Source: Tannerella sp.
GTDB taxonomy: Bacteria > Bacteroidota > Bacteroidia > Bacteroidales > Tannerellaceae
Assembly (NCBI GenBank): GCA_031263835.1
Contig: JAISEZ010000230.1
Coordinates: 1 to 6,379 of the forward strand
Reading direction: 5' to 3'
Length of the DNA: 6,379 nucleotides
Shown here: piece after piece, positions 1 through 6,214 of the stretch
How positions within the stretch are numbered: position 1 is the first letter of the stretch
Layout: every line of letters starts with the position of its first letter
The notes under the pieces: generated by a model
What the model saw: only the letters and a program-made list of their open reading frames with translations
Databases searched by the model: none
What the model was told of the DNA's origin: nothing
Translations under genes and position numbers: made by a program

Positions 1-323
1 GTCCTGACGGCTTCGCGGAGGCTGCCCGCGCCGCGGTCGTTCAGGTTATCGACGAAGAGCACCTTGCCGCCGCGTCCGCCGGAGGTATACTTCCCGAAGC
101 CCTCCGCGCCGGGGAAGGCCACCGGTTGGCAGTAGGCAGTAGTGGTGAATAGTAGCAGTAGGCAGTAGGCGATGAAAGCGCTTCGCGGCCGGATAAAAGC
201 CCTACGGGCGATGAAAGCGCTTCGCGCGATAAAACGCCCTGCGGGCGATAAATGCGCTTCGCGCGATAAAGCCGCTTCGCGGCCGGATAAAAGCCCTACG
301 GGCGATAAAAGGGTTGTATTCAT
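1..323 (-). CDS. Pectate lyase-like secreted polysaccharide lyase, 5' part only
   Basis: Partial gene running off the left edge. Reading leftward, bases 119-1 encode [18 protein letters not shown] followed by [20 protein letters not shown], the characteristic start of the mature parallel beta-helix in PL1-type pectate lyases of Bacteroidetes. These are secreted enzymes that cleave uronic-acid polysaccharides by beta-elimination; the catalytic residues lie outside the window. Just before this is a hydrophobic stretch ([14 protein letters not shown], then QPV) that fits a signal-peptide core with cleavage near the Q. The only in-frame ATG (323-321) is 68 codons before the conserved motif; the first ~50 residues are translated from tandem repeats and look artificial. 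The frame has no stop over the whole stretch. The gene begins 27 bp after the DUF4270 stop on the same strand. The family call is fairly firm; the start is uncertain and the native 5' end may have been replaced by repeats. Confidence 0.7.
   Translation of the reverse strand, partial: MNTTLLSPVGLLSGREAALSREAHLSPAGRFIARSAFIARRAFIRPRSAFIAYCLLLLFTTTAYCQPVAFPGAEGFGKYTSGGRGGKVLFVDNLNDRGAGSLREAVR
127..170. repeat. CAGTAGG-rich repeat block inside lyase signal-peptide region
   Basis: On the plus strand the motif AGTAGGCAGTAG occurs at 131-142 and again at 157-168, separated by TGGTGAATAGTAGC. On the minus strand the block is read in frame as the hydrophobic and polar part of the lyase signal peptide (TAC TGC CTA CTG codons giving Y, C, L, L). 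It lies directly against the mini-hairpin array. Confidence 0.7.
171..303. repeat. Tandem array of 18-21 bp mini-hairpin units
   Basis: Seven consecutive units begin with GATAAA or GATGAA at 171, 192, 210, 228, 247, 265 and 286, with lengths 21, 18, 18, 19, 18, 21 and 18 bp; a broken eighth unit starts at 304. Each unit ends in a short GC-rich palindrome of one of two kinds, GCGCTTCGCGC-like or GCCCTACGGGC-like, able to form a 4-5 bp stem with a 3-nt loop. The two kinds are interspersed. The array lies within the apparent N-terminus of the leftward lyase reading frame, which it leaves open. I do not recognise a named repeat family. Confidence 0.85.
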
Positions 324-355
324 CACTAATCACTAATCATTAATCACTAATCACT
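324..355. repeat. 7-bp tandem repeat (CACTAAT) at gene junction
   Basis: Four and a half copies of CACTAAT (third copy CATTAAT) start at 324, 331, 338, 345 and 352. The array covers the DUF4270 stop codon (TGA, 353-351) and ends exactly beside the first in-frame ATG of the downstream lyase frame (323-321). It therefore fills almost all of the space between the two leftward genes. Confidence 0.85.
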
Positions 356-1784
356 GTTTATTGGTGTACTGGCTGGAGAGGATTACGATTTGCATGTTGT
401 CTTTTCGCAGTTTGAGGCCCGAGGGCGCCAGGTAGGGATTGATGGCCGTCGTTATATAGGAGGTACTGCCGCTGCTGTAGTAATAACTGCTGCTGCTGTT
501 GTATTCCTGATAGACGCGGCTGACCGGGACAACCAGTATTCGCAGGTCTTCGTCCGGCGACACGGCCAGATGATAGGTCAGCAGGTTGGCGATATTCTTG
601 AACGAATACGTCCGGCTGGCCGAACTGTATCCCAGCCCCGAAGCGGTGGGCGAAGCGGCTTCTTCCGTGGTCGATACGTACGAAATGACGCTGTTTTCGA
701 TGCTGCTGTTTTCGAAGAACGACACGAGCGAATCTTCCGGCAGCAGCAGCAGGTGAGACGGCGGCGCAAGCGAATACAGCCAGTCCTCCTGCGGCAGGTA
801 TTTAAGCGCCATCGGCAGGTTGTTTATCATGCGACCCTGAATGACTTCCTTGATTTCCTGCGCGGGAATCACGATTCGCGTGAAAATCCCCGCCGGCGTT
901 TTCAGGTAGGTACAGTCTTCATTGTCTTCCAGCAGCTGTTCGGTATCCGAATTTTCGAAATGGTTCATCTGAATCACGTCTTTCGTGAGCCTGAACATTT
1001 CATACACGCTGACCAGCGAATCGGCTTCGCCCGTACTGCTTATTTCCGCAAACCGGTACACAACCGCCATCCGGGTATCCTCCATGTGAAAAACGGTTCC
1101 GCTGCCGTGACCGGTGGTCACGTACAGGCCGGGAAAGAAGCGGTTGAATGCCTCCTGATTCCGGAAGGACGAAGGATTCTGCACGGTTTCATCATATATT
1201 TTCTGCCCCGGTTCGACCGGAAGGCGAATCCGGAAGCTGTGATAGTACGACGTATCGCCGGCCGTCGAAACCTGCAGTATGCCGGAGATGTAGCCGTTGG
1301 AGGCCGAAACGACCTGCGACGCCAGCATGTTCTGCATGTCGCAGTAGCCGGACGCGTCGATATTGGCGTAATAGATTTTGTCCAGCGGCTTGTTTACCGG
1401 ATAAATCTGCACTTCCATGGGGGTGTTGGCATCGCCCGTCCACCCGGAATATTCCAGAAACAGGAAAACGGAATCAATCCTGCCTTCGTAAGGCGTATGA
1501 CTGAACCGGAAATCATCCTGACAGTAAAACTGGCAAAGGTAATCCGATTTCAGCCGTCCGTACAGCGGGTCGTAAAATTCCCCCAGATAGCCGTACGCCG
1601 TTTTGGCAAAAAGCGAGTCTATCTTCACCGTAGAGGCCGTCATCCGGAAGGTATCCGTGTACACCGTAATCCTGTCCTCGTCCGGCAGGATGCTCACGCC
1701 CACCAGATTCGAGTCTTCGCCGCAGCTGCTCAGGAACATCCCCGCCGCAACGGCACACATCCATGCGAATTGTCTGATATTCAT
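351..1784 (-). CDS. DUF4270 family surface/periplasmic lipoprotein
   Basis: A 477-residue protein with a lipoprotein signal peptide: hydrophobic residues about 7-19, then the lipobox LSSC with the lipidated cysteine at position 21. The residues after it, GEDSN, are acidic, which in Bacteroidetes can favour export to the cell surface (inference). The mature start (NLVGVSILPDED, then a short TDTF motif and an AYGYLGEFYDPLYG segment) is the pattern I associate with DUF4270, a Bacteroidetes lipoprotein family of unknown function; length agrees. The C-terminal part has a Ser/Tyr-rich patch around residues 430-445. The start ATG lies 7 bp after the stop of the synthase-like gene, preceded by AAGGGAAAA, so the two are very likely cotranscribed and possibly translationally coupled. 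The stop codon falls inside a 7-bp repeat array. No enzymatic motif was seen. Family call fairly confident; role unknown. Confidence 0.85.
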   Translation of the reverse strand: MNIRQFAWMCAVAAGMFLSSCGEDSNLVGVSILPDEDRITVYTDTFRMTASTVKIDSLFAKTAYGYLGEFYDPLYGRLKSDYLCQFYCQDDFRFSHTPYEGRIDSVFLFLEYSGWTGDANTPMEVQIYPVNKPLDKIYYANIDASGYCDMQNMLASQVVSASNGYISGILQVSTAGDTSYYHSFRIRLPVEPGQKIYDETVQNPSSFRNQEAFNRFFPGLYVTTGHGSGTVFHMEDTRMAVVYRFAEISSTGEADSLVSVYEMFRLTKDVIQMNHFENSDTEQLLEDNEDCTYLKTPAGIFTRIVIPAQEIKEVIQGRMINNLPMALKYLPQEDWLYSLAPPSHLLLLPEDSLVSFFENSSIENSVISYVSTTEEAASPTASGLGYSSASRTYSFKNIANLLTYHLAVSPDEDLRILVVPVSRVYQEYNSSSSYYYSSGSTSYITTAINPYLAPSGLKLRKDNMQIVILSSQYTNKQ

Positions 1785-1791
1785 TTTTCCC

Positions 1792-2604
1792 TTATTTGGA
1801 GTTCATCACTGTGTCGTAAAATTCATTATATACGCCGATATAATCTTCCGGCGACTGATAGGGCAGGAAATGTTTCCCTGCATTCGAAACATGGGCGACG
1901 AGTTCGGGATCGACTTCGGGAGCGCCCTGAATCACCGCATCCGAAAACTGAATGGCCAGTTTGGTCAGGGAAAGGAAATCGGGCGTTTCGATGATTTTCA
2001 TGTCGTTATCGGTAGCGCCGTCCTGTTTCAGTTTCTTCTTCATGTCCTTCCCGATCGTGCACCGGAATGCGTTTTCGTAAATGGAATAAATCACTTTCGT
2101 ACGCGAAAAGCAGGGATCGTCCGCATACATTCGCTTCAGGTACAGGGGCGCCAGCGCCGTGAGCCATCCGTGACAGTGAATCACGTCCGGTATCCAGCGC
2201 AGTTTTTTGATTGTCTCAAACACGCCCCGCACATAGAAAATCGCGCGTTCGTCGTTGTTTACAAAACCTTCGTCGTTTTCGTCGAAAACAGTCGCCTTCC
2301 GGTAGAAGAGATCGTCATTGTCAATAAAGTAAACCTGCATGCGGGCAGACTGGATAGACGCGACCTTGATGATCAGCGGATGGTCGGTATCGTCGATGAT
2401 CAGGTTCATCCCCGAAAGCCGGATGACTTCGTGCAACTGATTTCGCCGTTCGTTGATACTGCCGTATTTGGGCATGAACGTTCTGATTTCCCTGCCCTGT
2501 TCCTGGATTCCCTGCGGCAGGTCTCTGCATATCACAGCCACCTCTGATTCCGAAAAATAAGGAGTAATTTCCTGGGTTATAAATAAAACTCGTTTGGCAT
2601 CCAT
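1792..2604 (-). CDS. Half-length glycogen/starch synthase-like protein (GT5 N-terminal domain only)
   Basis: A 270-residue protein matching the N-terminal Rossmann half of GlgA-type synthases (PF08323): RVLFITQEITPY at the start, DLPQGIQEQG at 28-37, FMPKYG at 43-48, and PDVIHCHGWLTALAPLYLK at 139-157, the counterpart of the HAHDW region. Full GlgA is about 480 residues; the whole C-terminal GT-B domain is missing and the protein ends naturally at TAA 1794-1792. The KTGGL ADP-glucose motif expected at residues 18-22 reads SESEV instead. A catalytic synthase is therefore unlikely; a regulatory, binding or structural role is possible (inference). I recall similar short proteins beside DUF4270 genes in Bacteroides, so this looks like a family trait rather than a broken gene. 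The reading frame extends up to 2700, but ATG 2604 is chosen because the protein match starts there and a promoter box lies at 2646-2653. Confidence 0.85.
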   Translation of the reverse strand: MDAKRVLFITQEITPYFSESEVAVICRDLPQGIQEQGREIRTFMPKYGSINERRNQLHEVIRLSGMNLIIDDTDHPLIIKVASIQSARMQVYFIDNDDLFYRKATVFDENDEGFVNNDERAIFYVRGVFETIKKLRWIPDVIHCHGWLTALAPLYLKRMYADDPCFSRTKVIYSIYENAFRCTIGKDMKKKLKQDGATDNDMKIIETPDFLSLTKLAIQFSDAVIQGAPEVDPELVAHVSNAGKHFLPYQSPEDYIGVYNEFYDTVMNSK

Positions 2605-2645
2605 TCTTTCATTCTGAAATTCTGAGTGTACATAAAATTCGGGTA

Positions 2646-2653
2646 CAAAGATA
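2646..2653 (-). promoter_or_regulatory. Bacteroidetes -7 promoter box for the leftward operon
   Basis: On the minus strand the bases read TATCTTTG, an exact match to the Bacteroidetes -7 consensus TAnnTTTG. It is 41 bp before the chosen ATG of the synthase-like gene, giving a leader of roughly 35 nt. No clear TTTG -33 element was found 19-21 bp upstream, so the call rests on the -7 box and position. Confidence 0.5.
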
Positions 2654-2762
2654 ATAAAAAATCCGATACCGGCTTCATGCGGATTCATTAAGGGGTGCAT
2701 TTTAAATGTCGTTTTTTATGCGACTTTGGCATGAAGGTTCATTTCAAAATGCAACATCCCCC

Positions 2763-2939
2763 ATCCGCAGGATTGAATATGAATAACTCCCGGTGAAGCG
2801 TAGCGAGGGCACTATTTACATCAAAAGGCACGAAACAGTAAGCATAATATCAAACTAATATACCTGCTTTTTTCATCGGGACTTTTTCAGTGCCCTCGCT
2901 TCTCTTCATTGAGGGTTATTCATATTCAATCCTGCGGAT
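2763..2939. repeat. 177-bp imperfect palindrome with 51-bp arms
   Basis: The left arm 2763-2813 and right arm 2889-2939 are inverted copies, aligned without gaps and matching at 45 of 51 positions. The outer 25 bp (2763-2787 against 2915-2939) are identical and the inner AGCGAGGGCACT (2802-2813) is also identical. The 75-bp centre (2814-2888) is AT-rich and shows no gene. No flanking target-site duplication was seen, and the right arm runs into the 42-bp tandem repeat. It could be a MITE-like remnant or a pair of inverted repeat-array ends; transcribed, it would fold into a long hairpin. Confidence 0.85.
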
Positions 2940-2983
2940 TGTATGTTTAAGATGTCATTCACAAAATCCGAAGCATCGGATTG

Positions 2984-2991
2984 TATATTTG
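2984..2991 (+). promoter_or_regulatory. Candidate -7 promoter box in second 42-bp repeat
   Basis: TATATTTG matches TAnnTTTG exactly and points toward the VIT gene, 272 bp before its ATG. The first repeat copy has TATGTTTA at the same place, one mismatch. No convincing -33 TTTG was found at the usual spacing, and the leader would be long, so this is tentative. Confidence 0.25.
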
Positions 2992-3025
2992 GGATATTAT
3001 TCACGGAATCCGAAGCCGCGGATTT

Positions 3026-3033
3026 TATGTTTG
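3026..3033 (+). promoter_or_regulatory. Candidate -7 promoter box in third 42-bp repeat
   Basis: TATGTTTG matches TAnnTTTG exactly and lies 42 bp after the equivalent box of the previous copy, pointing to the VIT gene 230 bp downstream. No better box was found nearer to ATG 3264; CGTCTTTG at 3205-3212 fits only the second half of the consensus. Confidence 0.3.
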
Positions 3034-3263
3034 AGATGTCATTTGTTAAATCCGCAGCGTCGGATTTCGAACTCAAACCAATCCAGGTACACAGTATTCG
3101 GGTCTCATCCTGAAAGAATAATTCAAAGCCGCCGAATTTCAAAGTGGCGTCACCGGGTTTTCGAATCTTTAACAGGATAAACGGGTTTCCGTTATGGAAT
3201 CGGTCGTCTTTGGACGTCTATAAGACAAACGAAATATCAATCACTTTTTAAAACAAATGAATT

Positions 3264-6212
3264 ATGAAACGAATGAGTTTATTTTGTATCAGCCTGTTTA
3301 TGACGCTTGTCCCGTCTCTTTTGTTCGCCCAAATGCCTGTAATGAGCGTGCCGGGCGAAAAACAGGCTTCCGCCGTGACGCTTCAGCGGATGGATATCGA
3401 CGTCGAAATTTTCGGAAACGTGGCTGTGACGACCATGACCATGGTGTTTCACAACCACACCGCCCGGATACTGGAAGGCGAACTGACCTTCCCGATGCCC
3501 GAAGGCGTCACGGTCAGCCGGTATGCCATCGACATCAACGGGAAACTGCGCGAGGCGGTGCCCGTACCCAAAGAAAAGGCGACCGAGGTGTTTGAAAGCA
3601 TTGAACACCGGCAGGTCGATCCCGGTCTGCTGGAGCGGGTGGAAGGAAATCATTTCCGTACACGCATTTATCCGTTGCCGGCAAAGGGCGAACGCACGGC
3701 CGTCATCGCCTACGAAGAAACGCTTCCGTTCGGAAACCGGCAGGCGATGCAGTATCATTTGCCGCTGGATTATCCGAAGGCGATACCGTCGTTTTCGCTC
3801 CGCGCAAAGGTGTACCGGGCCGTGCAGCGACCGCAGCTGGTCGAACTGCCGGATCAAAGTTTTGCGTTCAGGGAAAATGATCAGGTGTATGAAGCGTCGA
3901 TGCGGAAGACGGATTTTCGCCCTTCGCGTGCATTGACCGTACATCTGCCGAAAGAAACGAATGTGCCCGAAGCCGTCCTGCAGAAAAACAGGGACGGGTC
4001 TTTTTACTTCTTAATCAACACCAGCCTTCAGGAAGATGAACGTCCGAAGACGTGGAGCAGCCGCCTCGGTATCCTCTGGGACAATTCGCTGAGCGGTCTG
4101 CATCGCGACCATGCCAGGGAGTGGGAGCTGCTGGACAGAATCATCCGTCAAAAACGGAACCTGACGGTTGAACTGGGCTTCATCAATATCCGCTTCGAAA
4201 AAGCGAAGACGTTTACCGTCCGGAACGGCGACTGGACGGAACTGAAAACCTTCCTGCAAAATACGGTCTATGACGGAGGTACGGATTTCAGCCAGCTCCG
4301 GACGACCGGATTTTCGGCGGAAGAATACCTCCTTTTCTCCGACGGACTTTCCACATTCGGCGAAAATGCGGTATCCATTCAACGCCCGGTCTATTGCATC
4401 AGTTCATCCGTCCGGGCTGATTACAGCGTCCTGAAAGGCATTGGCCAAAAGACCGGCGGGAAGTTTGTGAATCTCGTCAACACTTCCGTGGACGACGCCT
4501 TCCGGCAGCTGAACCGGACGCCGCTGCAATTTTTGGGAATAGAGGAAAAAGAGCTTGTCTCGGAAGTCTATCCGTCGGCGCCGGTCGAAACGGACCACTC
4601 GCTTTCCGTGGCCGGCATTGTCCGGAGAGCTTCGGGCGAGTTGACGCTGCTGTTCGGGCATGGCGGAAAGCCGGAAATACGGCAGAAGGTCAAAACGGAA
4701 TACGCGGAAAACGATTTGAACGTAAGCCGTGCATGGGCGCAGAAAAAACTGGCGGAGATGGACGTGCTGTACGAACGGAACCGGGAAGACATCGAGCGGC
4801 TGGGCCGGCAATTCGGCATCGTTACGCGCCATACCAGCCTGCTTGTTCTGGAAAGCGCCGCCGATTACGCGCGGTATGAGATTACGCCGCCGGCCGAACT
4901 GCTGGGCGAATATCAGGCGCTTGTCAAAAACCGGCGGGTAGAGAAGGAGGAGCGTGTCGGCAATTTGCTGGAACGCGCCGTTGCCAGCGTCAACGATTTG
5001 AAAGCATGGTGGAATACCGATTTCAAGCCGGAGAAGAAATATCCGGAACCGGCAGACAAACAGGCTGCGCAGGAGGCGGTAGTGGAAGAGATGGAAACGA
5101 TGGAGAATGCAACAGTAGAGAGCCGTGCGGATGAGACGTTTGCACTGAGCGAAATGGAGGATGCTTCACCGGTTATTGCTTCGGAGTTTCCAGTTGCCGC
5201 GGAGCGTGCAGACAGGTCGGCTAATTCCCGTCGGGCTAAGGCTGCCGCCGCGCCACGTCCAGCTCCACCTCCACCTCCTGCCGCGGAGATTCGGGTGGCG
5301 AAGATTCGGAGCGACCGGGCTTACATGCAGGAACTCCTCGCGGCTTCCGATCCTTATGCCGTCTATCTTTCCCTGCGCGGGGAATATATGGAAACGCCGG
5401 CCTTTTTCCTCGACGTATCCGGTTTCTTCTACGAAAGGAAGCAAAGCGCGACCGGTCTGCTGATATTGAGCTGTCTGGCCGAGCTGGACGTGGAGAATGC
5501 CGGACTGTTCAAGACGCTGGCATACAGGTTAAAGGAACACGGCGAATATGCGCGGGAACTGTTTGTCACGCAAAAGGTCAGGGAATGGCGTCCGATGGAT
5601 CTGCAAAGCCACCGCGACTGCGCACTGGCATTGCAGGATAACGGACGCTACCGGGAAGCGCTGGACGGCCTGTACGGCATACTGAAGGCTTCTTATTCGC
5701 CCGACGCGGCCGCCCGCGACAACGGGATTGAAGAAATACTGGTTTGTGAGATCAACAACCTGATTTCGCGCCACCGCGGCAAGCTGAAAACGGACAGCGT
5801 CGACTCGCGTCTGATTGCCGGTCTGCCGGTTGACATCCGCGTCGTGATCAACTGGAACAAAAGCGATACCGACATCGACCTGTGGGTCATTGATCCCAAC
5901 GGCGAGAAATGTTTTTACAGTCACAGGCAGACAGCCATCGGCGGACGTCTGAGCAACGATTTTACGCGGGGCTACGGTCCCGAGCAGTTTCTGCTGAAGA
6001 AAGCCATCAAGGGAACGTATCAGGTGAAAACCAACTTTTTCGGCGAACGGCAACTGACGCTCTCCGGCCCGACGACCGTCATGGGTGAAATTTACCTTTA
6101 CTACAGCGACGGCCGGCAGGAACGCAAAGTGATTACCTTCCAGAGTGACGGGAACGCAACGGACAGAGGAGAAATCCTGATCGGCGAATTTGTCTTCTCC
6201 GGAGAGAAATAG
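3264..6212 (+). CDS. Exported VIT-VWA-DUF2135 domain protein
   Basis: A 982-residue protein with a cleavable signal peptide (hydrophobic 5-21, cleavage probably near LLFA-Q, residue 22/23). Domains in order: VIT domain about 30-160 (LTFPMPEGVTVSRYAIDING, 74-93); a VWA-like domain about 265-405 with MIDAS residues in place, D273-S275-S277 (DNSLS), T340 (YDGGTD) and D360 (LLFSDG); a segment ending RHTSLLVLESAADYARYEI (522-540); an acidic linker about 595-635; an Ala/Pro-rich linker 655-675; TPR-like helices about 685-835; and DUF2135 about 853-910 (NWNKSDTDIDLWVIDPNG, then RGYGPEQFLLKKA). VIT-VWA proteins are thought to mediate metal-dependent protein contacts; the bacterial function is unknown. 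No transmembrane anchor, lipobox or clear C-terminal sorting domain was seen, so a periplasmic location is inferred. The start ATG has an AT-rich leader typical of Bacteroidetes. It appears monocistronic, divergent from the synthase-like gene. Domain call confident, role unknown. Confidence 0.92.
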   Translation: MKRMSLFCISLFMTLVPSLLFAQMPVMSVPGEKQASAVTLQRMDIDVEIFGNVAVTTMTMVFHNHTARILEGELTFPMPEGVTVSRYAIDINGKLREAVPVPKEKATEVFESIEHRQVDPGLLERVEGNHFRTRIYPLPAKGERTAVIAYEETLPFGNRQAMQYHLPLDYPKAIPSFSLRAKVYRAVQRPQLVELPDQSFAFRENDQVYEASMRKTDFRPSRALTVHLPKETNVPEAVLQKNRDGSFYFLINTSLQEDERPKTWSSRLGILWDNSLSGLHRDHAREWELLDRIIRQKRNLTVELGFINIRFEKAKTFTVRNGDWTELKTFLQNTVYDGGTDFSQLRTTGFSAEEYLLFSDGLSTFGENAVSIQRPVYCISSSVRADYSVLKGIGQKTGGKFVNLVNTSVDDAFRQLNRTPLQFLGIEEKELVSEVYPSAPVETDHSLSVAGIVRRASGELTLLFGHGGKPEIRQKVKTEYAENDLNVSRAWAQKKLAEMDVLYERNREDIERLGRQFGIVTRHTSLLVLESAADYARYEITPPAELLGEYQALVKNRRVEKEERVGNLLERAVASVNDLKAWWNTDFKPEKKYPEPADKQAAQEAVVEEMETMENATVESRADETFALSEMEDASPVIASEFPVAAERADRSANSRRAKAAAAPRPAPPPPPAAEIRVAKIRSDRAYMQELLAASDPYAVYLSLRGEYMETPAFFLDVSGFFYERKQSATGLLILSCLAELDVENAGLFKTLAYRLKEHGEYARELFVTQKVREWRPMDLQSHRDCALALQDNGRYREALDGLYGILKASYSPDAAARDNGIEEILVCEINNLISRHRGKLKTDSVDSRLIAGLPVDIRVVINWNKSDTDIDLWVIDPNGEKCFYSHRQTAIGGRLSNDFTRGYGPEQFLLKKAIKGTYQVKTNFFGERQLTLSGPTTVMGEIYLYYSDGRQERKVITFQSDGNATDRGEILIGEFVFSGEK

Positions 6213-6214
6213 AA

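Larger units (their letters stand above)
2935..3066. repeat. 42-bp tandem repeat, three diverged copies plus a partial end
   Basis: CGGATT recurs at 2935, 2977, 3019 and 3061, an exact 42-bp period. Each unit junction is an 18-bp palindrome of the form AATCCG-6 nt-CGGATT at 2965-2982, 3007-3024 and 3049-3066. The roughly 24-bp stretches between palindromes resemble each other (GTATGTTTAAGATGTCATTC in the first copy), so they are diverged repeat sequence and not independent spacers. The first unit overlaps the right arm of the 177-bp palindrome. Confidence 0.9.
2605..3263. other. 659-bp divergent intergenic region filled with palindromic and tandem repeats
   Basis: Lies between the start of the leftward synthase-like gene and the start of the rightward VIT gene. 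It contains the leftward promoter box (2646-2653), a short unremarkable stretch (about 2700-2762), a 177-bp imperfect palindrome (2763-2939), a 42-bp tandem array (2935-3066), and about 200 bp of leader before ATG 3264. In the leader only a short inverted pair, GTCTT (3206-3210) and AAGAC (3222-3226), was noticed. Small frames open on both strands through the repeats but show no coding signal. Confidence 0.7.

Noticed and set aside
390..1994. Long plus-strand open frame of 534 codons
   Set aside because: It lies antisense to the DUF4270 gene and runs into the synthase-like gene. Its product is rich in Arg, His and Gln with no family motif, while the minus-strand frames have a lipobox and recognisable domains.
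2605..2700. Upstream start at 2700 for the synthase-like gene, adding 32 residues
   Set aside because: The extra residues do not resemble the family N-terminus, and a consensus -7 box at 2646-2653 lies inside the extension. The start at 2604 gives the expected beginning.
2935..3066. CRISPR-like pattern of 18-bp palindromes separated by about 24 bp
   Set aside because: The stretches between the palindromes are similar to one another, there are only three units, and no cas gene is in view. It is a 42-bp tandem repeat.
2890..3180. Plus-strand 96-codon frame over the repeats
   Set aside because: Its repeating Cys/Arg-rich product is only the 42-bp repeat read in frame. It starts inside the palindrome and has no recognisable domain or start signal.
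3279..3944. Minus-strand frame of 221 codons within the VIT gene
   Set aside because: It is antisense to the well-supported VIT domain coding sequence and has the Arg/His-rich composition of a shadow frame.
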